Assembly (NCBI GenBank): GCA_964568735.1
Contig: CAZMRF010000044.1
Location: 1-42,503 of the forward strand
Length of the DNA stretch: 42,503 nt
Origin: CAZMRF01 sp964568735
GTDB lineage: Bacteria; Acidobacteriota; Polarisedimenticolia; JACPZX01
Direction of reading: 5' to 3'
Shown: positions 36,223-42,503 of the stretch, one piece after another
Numbering within the stretch: the stretch's first letter is position 1
How the letters are laid out: each line of letters starts with the position of its first letter
Notes under the pieces: generated by a model
What the model was told of the DNA's origin: nothing
Database searches by the model: none
Seen by the model: the letters and a program-made list of their open reading frames with translations, nothing else
Position numbers and translations under genes: made by a program

Positions 36223-38196
36223 ATGAGACGAAAGGTCTATCTCGCGATCGCGTCGGTCGCTATCTCGCTCCTCCTCCCAAGCCCGGTCTCCGCAGGCGGG
36301 GCTGTCTACCTCGACGGCCACGACCAGGATGACGTGCAGCACTGCGACGAATCATCCTGCGGACAGGCCATGGGCCACATCCTGAGCCAGCTCTACCACG
36401 CGTGCGGCGACCTGCCGGCAGGCGAGGGGATCCTCGCGATCGGAGCCAACCGCGACACCGCTCTCACGGCGCTGGTCGGCGGCTTCGAGCCCTTTCAAGG
36501 GGTGGAGCGGCTCGGATGGAACCACCCGGACAACGGAGGCCCCAACGCGCCCGTCACGCACTGCAACACGCTGAGCTGCATCGGCACGGTTGACTTCAAC
36601 GACTATCGCGTTCTTTACGTCGCCTCCTCCCGGGTCGAGACCTTCGGTGGGCTCACACAGCCGCAGCTCGACGCCCTCATCGCCCGGCAGGCGGACATCG
36701 CGGACTGGGTCAACAACAGGAACGGCCGCATCTTCGCTATCACCGAGTTCAGGCTGACCGGCCAGTTCGGCTGGTTGCCCAGTCCAGTCATCTCCATCAA
36801 TTCCCAGGGCGTCCTCACTAACCGCATCTCCGACGGCGCCGGCGGGACGAACATCGAGAACGAGTTCCCCGGAAACGGCGCGACGGACCTCAACATGGAC
36901 GGCGTGCCCTATCACAACCTCTTTATCGGTCCGGCCGGCTGGAGCGGCCTGGATCTGCTTCTCGAATGCGAGGAGCACACCATCAACGACCCGGACCACC
37001 CCGGGTCCCTCAGGCAGGGGGTCAACGCCGTGGGCGGCTGCGGCGTCAAGCTCACGGCTGAGCTTTGCGATGACGGATTCGACAACGACGGCGACGCGCT
37101 GGCCGACGCGGACGACTGCGACTGCTGGGTCTGCGGCGACGGGGAGATCGATCCGACGGACGCCGACGGCGACTGCGCCGCCGACGGCGTCGAGCCGTGC
37201 GACGACGGGAACAACCTCGCCGGAGACGGCTGCTCGGCAGATTGCGAGCGGGAGTGCCCGGAGAGCCCCTCCCCCGACACTCAAGGGTACTGGCACAGGC
37301 AGTGCCTCGGCACGGGTGAGATCCTCACCGGCTCCAGCGGCCGCGGCCCCGTCGGAACGATCGAGCCCGGCTTCGTCCGTTCCCTGCAGCCCTGCGCGGA
37401 CGCGAGGCTCCTGGCGCTCGGCTTCGCCGGGACCAACACCTGCGAGGGGCTGGACGCCGACCCGCCTCAGAATGCCTGCGAGCGGGCGCTCAAGCAGCTC
37501 ACGGCGGTGATCCTGAATGTCTGCTCCGGCAGGCTGGGCAATGGGTGCGCCGTGGACCTGGCTTCGGAAGGATGCTCCTCCACGACCGTAGGAGGCCTCG
37601 TCGGCGAAGCCGCCTCCCTCATCCTGGGCGGTGATTGCAAGAGGGCGAGCGACTGCGCAGCCGCCGTCAACGAAGGCGACGCCCTCGCGCCGGGCCCCGC
37701 GGGAGGCAGCCCCGCCGTTCCGACCTTCACCGCTCCATCGCCCGACCCGCCGGAGCCATCCGGAGTCGAGAGGAGGCGAGACGAGATGAGTCTCCCCACG
37801 GCTTTCCACCGGAATGGTTTCGGGGGACTGGGGGCCAGGCTTCTCGAAGAGGAGGGCATCCGGCTCGTGCGGGTGGAAGGCGTGGGGCGCAGCGGGAAAT
37901 CCTACATGGTTCCCGTGGCTTTCTTCGTCAGGCATGATCTCCCCATTTTCGAGGGAGCCGACTACTACCAGCTCGATCAGCTCCGCCTGCCCCAGCGCTC
38001 CGGGCAACCCGCCCGGCGCCTGTCCGAGGAGATCAGAAGTGCGGCCATCGCCGTCCGGCTGGGGTCGGGGGGGCACGGAAAGAAGGTTGATCTCGTCCCC
38101 TCGGAATCAATTCTGGAAACCGGGGCCGCCCCCAGGGCAACTCGCTACTTCGTGGTGCCCGAAACCTACAGGGTGGATACACCAGCAACAAAGTAG
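36223..38196 (+). CDS. exported Cys-rich protein with DUF4215-like repeat
   Basis: 657-residue exported protein with signal peptide VYLAIASVAISLLLPSPVSAG. The first domain (about 25-285) includes GILAIGANRDTALTALVGGF and DYRVLYVASSRVETFGGLTQ, and looks like a GATase1/ThuA-like Rossmann domain; this is by pattern only. Next comes an Asp/Cys-rich segment with CDDGFDNDGD and a DUF4215-type motif CDDGNNLAGDGCSADCE (about 325-345), as in myxobacterial Cys-rich repeats. A second Cys-rich domain follows (about 350-485), then a Pro-rich linker and a C-terminal domain. ATG 36223 has GGAG 8 nt upstream. It is divergent from the exported-protein operon and converges on pyrC with 31 nt between. Function is unknown. 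Confidence 0.84.
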   Translation: MRRKVYLAIASVAISLLLPSPVSAGGAVYLDGHDQDDVQHCDESSCGQAMGHILSQLYHACGDLPAGEGILAIGANRDTALTALVGGFEPFQGVERLGWNHPDNGGPNAPVTHCNTLSCIGTVDFNDYRVLYVASSRVETFGGLTQPQLDALIARQADIADWVNNRNGRIFAITEFRLTGQFGWLPSPVISINSQGVLTNRISDGAGGTNIENEFPGNGATDLNMDGVPYHNLFIGPAGWSGLDLLLECEEHTINDPDHPGSLRQGVNAVGGCGVKLTAELCDDGFDNDGDALADADDCDCWVCGDGEIDPTDADGDCAADGVEPCDDGNNLAGDGCSADCERECPESPSPDTQGYWHRQCLGTGEILTGSSGRGPVGTIEPGFVRSLQPCADARLLALGFAGTNTCEGLDADPPQNACERALKQLTAVILNVCSGRLGNGCAVDLASEGCSSTTVGGLVGEAASLILGGDCKRASDCAAAVNEGDALAPGPAGGSPAVPTFTAPSPDPPEPSGVERRRDEMSLPTAFHRNGFGGLGARLLEEEGIRLVRVEGVGRSGKSYMVPVAFFVRHDLPIFEGADYYQLDQLRLPQRSGQPARRLSEEIRSAAIAVRLGSGGHGKKVDLVPSESILETGAAPRATRYFVVPETYRVDTPATK

Positions 38197-39473
38197 AGCC
38201 CTTTATTCCGGCGCGCCCCAGAGCGATTCAGATCGCGGAGTGCACCACCTTGCCGGCAACCATGACCATCAGCGGCGCACCGTTGAGGGTAATGCCTCCG
38301 AAGGGCGTGTTGCGGGAGAGGGAGCGGAACTTCGAAGGGTCGACAGTGACGCTCTTCGAGTCGGAGAAGACGGTGACGTCGGCTTCGGCGCCCACCTCGA
38401 CGGTGCGCTTGCCGAGGCCCAGGATGCGCGCAGGGCCGACTGAGTAGAGCTCCACGAACCGCTTCAGGCTGATGAGGCCGCTGCCTACGAGGCGGTCGAG
38501 GCCGAGGGAGACTGAGGTCTCGAGGCCGATGATGCCGAAGGCGGCGGTGTCGTACTCGACCTCCTTCTCCTCGACGCAGTGGGGGGCGTGGTCGGTGGCG
38601 ATGGCGTCGATGGTCCCGTCCTTGATGCCTTCGAGGAGGGCCTGCCGATCTTCCTCCGTCCGAAGCGGCGGCTTCATCTTGGTGTTCGTGTCGAACTCGC
38701 GGACGGCGTCCTCGGTCAGCGTGAAGTGGTGGGGGGTGGCCTCGGCCGTCACGTTGACTCCGCGCGACTTGCCCTCCCTCACGAGCCGCACCGCCCGAGC
38801 CGTGCTGATGTGGGCGATGTGGATGCGGCCGCCCACTGCCTCCGCGAGGCGGATGTCCCGGTAGACCATCGCCTCCTCAGCCACGGCGTGGTGGCCCCTC
38901 AGCCCCAGGAGTGTCGAGATGTAGCCCTCGTTCATGACGCCGCCGTTTCCCAGCGAGAGGTCCTCGGCGTGGGAGATGACAGGGATGCCGAACATCCGGG
39001 AGTACTCGAGCGCCTTGCGCATGAGGAAGCCCGACTCGACGGGGCGCCCGTCGTCGGAGATGGCCACGCAGCCGCTGCGGACCAGCTCGCCGATCTCGCT
39101 CAGCTCCTTGCCTTCGAGCTTCTTGCTGACGGCCCCGACGGGGTAGACCTTCACTGGGGAGTGGCGTCGTGCTTGCGCGAGGATGAAGTCGGTGACGCTC
39201 TGGTCGTCGTTGACGGGGCTGGTGTTGGGCATACAGGCCACGGCCGTGAAGCCTCCGGCGGCCGCGGCTTCGCCCCCCGTCTTGATGGTTTCCTTGTCCT
39301 CCCGGCCCGGCTCGCGCAGGTGGACGTGCATGTCCACGAAGCCCGGAGCGACAATGGCGCCCGCGAGGTCGTAGACCTGCGCGTCGCCCGTCTTCTCGAG
39401 ACTTTTTCCGAGGCGGGCGATCTTCCCGTCATCGATCAGAACGTCGAGCTTCTCGTCGACGTCGCGGACGGGA

Positions 39474-40430
<957 letters not shown>

Positions 40431-40431
40431 C

Positions 40432-40525
40432 TCAGCGCTCCTTCTTGTTCACCCAGGTGCCCTGCACGGTCGTGATCTGCTTCGCCCAGCCCCGCGGGCA
40501 TGTCAGCGCTCCTTCTTGTTCACCC
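40432..40525. repeat. 23-bp direct repeat joining pyrR 3' end and pyrB ribosome-binding site
   Basis: Two identical 23-bp copies lie at 40432-40454 and 40503-40525, offset by 71 bp. Each encodes the pyrR tail VNKKER plus TGA when read on the minus strand. The copy at 40503 is the actual pyrR end; the copy at 40432 supplies the Shine-Dalgarno of pyrB. The sequence between them is not otherwise recognised. Confidence 0.85.
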
Positions 40526-41054
40526 TCGTGACGGTGTCGTCTCCGTCCTCCTCGGATAGCGAGACCTTGATCTCCTCGTCCAGCGAGGTCGGGACGTTCT
40601 TGCCCACGTAGTCGGCCCGGATGGGAAGCTCCCGGTGCCCGCGGTCCACGAGGACCGCGAGCTGGATCTGCCGGGGGCGGCCCAGGTCGATGATCCCGTC
40701 CATGGCGGCGCGTATCGTCCGGCCCGTGAAGAGGACGTCGTCCACGAGGACGATCTTCATCCCGTCCACCTTGAAGGGGATCTCGGTCTTGCGCAGAATC
40801 GGGTGGTCCGAGATGGTCGTCAGGTCGTCGCGGTAGAGGTTGATGTCGAGGACCCCGACGGGCACTTCGGCGCCCTCGATCTCGTGGATGCGCGCACCCA
40901 GCCTGCGGGCGAGCGGCACGCCGCGGGTGCGGATCCCGACGAGGGCCAGCCCCTCGATGCCGCCGTGCTTCTCGAGGATCTCGTGCGCGATCCTCGTGAG
41001 GGCCCTCTGAATGGCCGGCCCGTCCATGATGGGTAGGGGTGCGGGTCTGTTCAC
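40503..41054 (-). CDS. pyrR: bifunctional pyr operon regulator / uracil phosphoribosyltransferase
   Basis: PyrR binds UMP and then pyr leader RNA to attenuate transcription, and has some uracil phosphoribosyltransferase activity. The PRPP-binding motif is VLVDDVLFTGRTIRAAMD; IRTRGVPLARRL and DINLYRDDL are other family segments. The product is 183 residues, usual for PyrR. The start is taken as GTG 41054, with GGGAG 10 nt upstream; this GTG overlaps the stop of the leader peptide as GTGA. ATG 41027 would begin closer to the family start but has no Shine-Dalgarno. The C-terminal VNKKER is repeated 71 bp downstream. Confidence 0.95.
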   Translation of the reverse strand: MNRPAPLPIMDGPAIQRALTRIAHEILEKHGGIEGLALVGIRTRGVPLARRLGARIHEIEGAEVPVGVLDINLYRDDLTTISDHPILRKTEIPFKVDGMKIVLVDDVLFTGRTIRAAMDGIIDLGRPRQIQLAVLVDRGHRELPIRADYVGKNVPTSLDEEIKVSLSEEDGDDTVTRVNKKER

Positions 41055-41164
41055 GCGGAGGGATCTCCCTTGTGTATTGGGGGGATGAGTTCGGGCACAA
41101 AAAAGCCCGGCGCGGGATTCATGACTCCCGGACCGGGTCTGCACGGGCTCATGTCCGCCCGCAT
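41051..41164 (-). CDS. pyr operon leader peptide, 37 residues
   Basis: Short ORF with a good ribosome-binding site (AAAGGAG at 41177-41171, 6 nt before ATG 41164). It runs through the intrinsic terminator and ends with TGA overlapping the pyrR GTG as GTGA. The peptide is Pro-rich and resembles no protein. Its probable role is that a ribosome translating it would cover and melt the terminator hairpin, allowing read-through into pyrR. The layout matches the leader proposed for Thermus strain ZO5. Confidence 0.72.
   Translation of the reverse strand: MRADMSPCRPGPGVMNPAPGFFVPELIPPIHKGDPSA
41099..41137 (-). terminator. pyr leader intrinsic terminator (attenuator)
   Basis: On the minus strand CCCGG (41137-41133) pairs with CCGGG (41110-41106), and inside it CGGGA (41130-41126) pairs with TCCCG (41117-41113), with a 2x2 internal loop. 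Six T (41104-41099) follow the stem after one C. It lies within the leader peptide ORF and 45 nt before the pyrR start. Confidence 0.85.
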
Positions 41165-41173
41165 CTCTGTCTC

Positions 41174-41200
41174 CTTTCCGCCTCTCAGGGCTTGGATTAA
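41174..41200 (-). promoter_or_regulatory. PyrR-binding-loop-like RNA element
   Basis: The transcript carries AATCCAAGCCCTGAGAGGCG followed by GAAAGG, which resembles the conserved PyrR target (a purine-rich loop with CNGNGAGG). Its 3' side runs into the AAAGGAG ribosome-binding site of the leader peptide, so bound PyrR could block leader translation. Binding itself is inferred from sequence likeness. Confidence 0.68.
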
Positions 41201-41210
41201 AGGCGCGCGG

Positions 41211-41238
41211 AGTATAGCACCGTTCCGGTGACGGTCAA
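41211..41238 (-). promoter_or_regulatory. pyr operon promoter
   Basis: TTGACC (41238-41233) and TATACT (41216-41211) are 16 nt apart on the minus strand. A CACCG-GAA-CGGTG inverted repeat (41218-41230) fills the spacer and might be an operator. Expected start is near 41204, about 150 nt before pyrR. Confidence 0.75.
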
Positions 41239-41308
41239 CAGGAGTGTGGTGCACAGCCAGACGTGTCATTTCTGGCATCGCATCGCCATGCCTGCGCGGG
41301 AATTCTCG

Positions 41309-41337
41309 TTGAACTGACTGGGCCGACCCACTAAGCT
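41309..41337 (+). promoter_or_regulatory. promoter for the Ser/Thr kinase gene, possibly leaderless
   Basis: TTGAAC (41309-41314) and TAAGCT (41332-41337) are 17 nt apart. The -10 ends 9 nt before ATG 41347 and no Shine-Dalgarno is visible, the same geometry as at 24738. Confidence 0.45.
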
Positions 41338-41346
41338 GCTGCCCCC

Positions 41347-42503
41347 ATGGATCCCATCGCAGGAACGAGCGTCGGTCACTACACCGTCCTCCGCAAGCTC
41401 GGAAGCGGCGGGATGGGCGTGGTCTTCGAGGCGGAAGACACGAAGCTCGGCCGGCGCGTGGCGCTGAAGTTCCTCCCCCAGGAGCTGGAGCACGACGTCC
41501 AGTCACTGGAGCGCTTCCAGCGGGAGGCGCGGGCCGCCTCGGCGCTCAACCACCCCAACATCTGCACCGTTTACTCCATCGAGCAGCACGAGCGGCAGCA
41601 CTTCATCGTGATGGAGCTGCTCGACGGCCAGACGCTCGCCCAGATGATCGGGCGGCAGCCCTTCGACATGGACCGCCTCCTGGCGCTCTCCACGCAGATC
41701 GCCGACGCCCTCGAGTCCGCCCATGCGAAGGGGATCGTGCACCGTGACATCAAGCCCGCCAACATCTTCGTCAACGAGCGCGGCCAGGTGAAGATCCTCG
41801 ATTTCGGCCTCGCCAAGATCGAGGGAATGCGCCGTAGCGGCGCCGGGGGGGCGGGCGGCTCCTTCCTCGAGACGAACGCGGCCCGGAACGACCTCACCGT
41901 TCCAGGCACGGCCATGGGGACCGTCTCCTACATGTCGCCCGAGCAGGCACGCGGCCAGCTCACCGACGCGCGGACGGATCTCTTCTCGGTGGGGACGGTC
42001 TTCTACCAGATGGCGACGGGGGCGCTCCCCTTCCAGGGAGAGACGTCGGCCGTGGTCTTCGAGGCGATCCTCAATAGGGATCCGGTGCCGGTCAGTCAGG
42101 TCAACGCCGCGCTGTCACCGGAGTTCGGGCGTATCCTCGACAAGGCGCTCGAGAAGGACCGGAACCTGCGCTACCAGACCGCCACCGAGCTGAAGACGGA
42201 CCTCATCCGCCTCAAGCGGGATCTCGAGTCGGGCCGCAAGCGGGCCGCCGAGGTGAGCGACTCGCGCGGCGGATCCGTCAAGGCGCCCGACAGATCGATC
42301 GCCGTCCTCTATTTCGAGAACCTCAGCGGCGTGAAGGAAGACGAGTACTTTCGCGACGGGACGACCGAAGACATCATCACGGAGCTTTCCAAGATCAAGG
42401 GGCTCAAGATCTTCCCCCGCCCGACCATCCTCCCCTACCGGGACAAGACGGTCACGCCCCAGCAGGTGGGCCGGGAGCTGAAGGCGGCCTACGTGCTGGG
42501 CGG
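41347..42503 (+). CDS. PknB-type serine/threonine kinase with TolB/FlgO-like domain, 3' end beyond window
   Basis: Bacterial eukaryotic-type protein kinase, 385 residues visible. The kinase domain starts YTVLRKLGSGGMGVVFEAED (about 12), with the invariant lysine in VALKFL, catalytic loop HRDIKPANIF (about 135), DFGLAK and the activation segment GTVSYMSPEQARG. From about residue 315 a second domain begins (IAVLYFENLSGVKEDEYF...DGTTEDIITELSKI), the TolB-N/FlgO-like module that in Acidobacteria and others is followed by tetratricopeptide repeats. No membrane segment appears before the window ends. ATG 41347 is divergent from the pyr operon. Its targets are unknown. Confidence 0.95.
   Translation, partial: MDPIAGTSVGHYTVLRKLGSGGMGVVFEAEDTKLGRRVALKFLPQELEHDVQSLERFQREARAASALNHPNICTVYSIEQHERQHFIVMELLDGQTLAQMIGRQPFDMDRLLALSTQIADALESAHAKGIVHRDIKPANIFVNERGQVKILDFGLAKIEGMRRSGAGGAGGSFLETNAARNDLTVPGTAMGTVSYMSPEQARGQLTDARTDLFSVGTVFYQMATGALPFQGETSAVVFEAILNRDPVPVSQVNAALSPEFGRILDKALEKDRNLRYQTATELKTDLIRLKRDLESGRKRAAEVSDSRGGSVKAPDRSIAVLYFENLSGVKEDEYFRDGTTEDIITELSKIKGLKIFPRPTILPYRDKTVTPQQVGRELKAAYVLG

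Noticed and set aside
36352..38076. 574-codon minus-strand open frame opposite the Cys-rich exported gene
   Set aside because: No signal, no motif; the plus-strand gene has a signal peptide, Shine-Dalgarno and a DUF4215-like motif.

Overview
The window is GC-rich bacterial chromosome, densely coded on both strands. Several features suggest a Gram-negative-type member of Acidobacteriota or a nearby deep phylum: a PknB-type kinase fused to a TolB/FlgO-like domain, a dnaB / alr / PIN-TRAM order, an outer-membrane barrel protein, an ETF-quinone oxidoreductase, and a pyrR-pyrB-pyrC operon. No 16S gene is present, so the phylum is an inference.

Layout. 1-100 is the 5' part of an RNase P RNA (minus strand), cut by the window edge and divergent from dnaB. 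277-8167 (plus) is a housekeeping block: dnaB, alr, a PIN-TRAM membrane protein, an aconitase broken by a frameshifting deletion, and a metallo-beta-lactamase/double-rhodanese sulfur enzyme. 8136-14893 (minus) is a three-gene surface operon with its own promoter: two small exported DUF11-type proteins and a 1656-residue protein joining DUF11-like, SdrD-B-like, OmpA-like and beta-barrel parts. A 12-bp GNRA-capped hairpin lies before the giant gene. 14744-15709 is almost 1 kb without a gene; it holds that promoter, a boxA-like antiterminator sequence and an orphan terminator. 15710-16384 is a small exported orphan.

16642-24497 (minus) carries an Lhr-type helicase with a small ABM-like protein just upstream, an exported TPR protein, and ETF-QO. 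24738-25772 (plus) is an orphan HPr-kinase-like P-loop protein, followed by a relic of an IS1634-type transposase.

26845-35914 (minus) is a four-gene operon of exported proteins with a near-consensus promoter. In transcription order it encodes an Ig-like giant with a Cys-rich HExxH C-terminus, an internally duplicated 200-residue protein, a di-heme peroxidase-like cytochrome, and a BIG2/TSP3/LVIVD-repeat protein coupled to it by an ATGA overlap. A divergent exported Cys-rich DUF4215-like protein follows at 36223-38196. This region is the best candidate here for an undescribed extracytoplasmic system.

38228-41238 (minus) is the pyrimidine operon pyrR-pyrB-pyrC. Its leader has a strong promoter, a PyrR-binding-loop-like sequence overlapping the ribosome-binding site of a 37-residue leader peptide, an intrinsic terminator inside the leader ORF, and a GTGA overlap of leader stop and pyrR start. 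This is the translation-coupled attenuation design proposed for Thermus rather than the Bacillus antiterminator type. From 41347 a Ser/Thr kinase gene runs off the right edge. That kinase and the HPr-kinase-like gene both lack a Shine-Dalgarno sequence and have a -10 box ending 9 nt before ATG, suggesting leaderless mRNAs.
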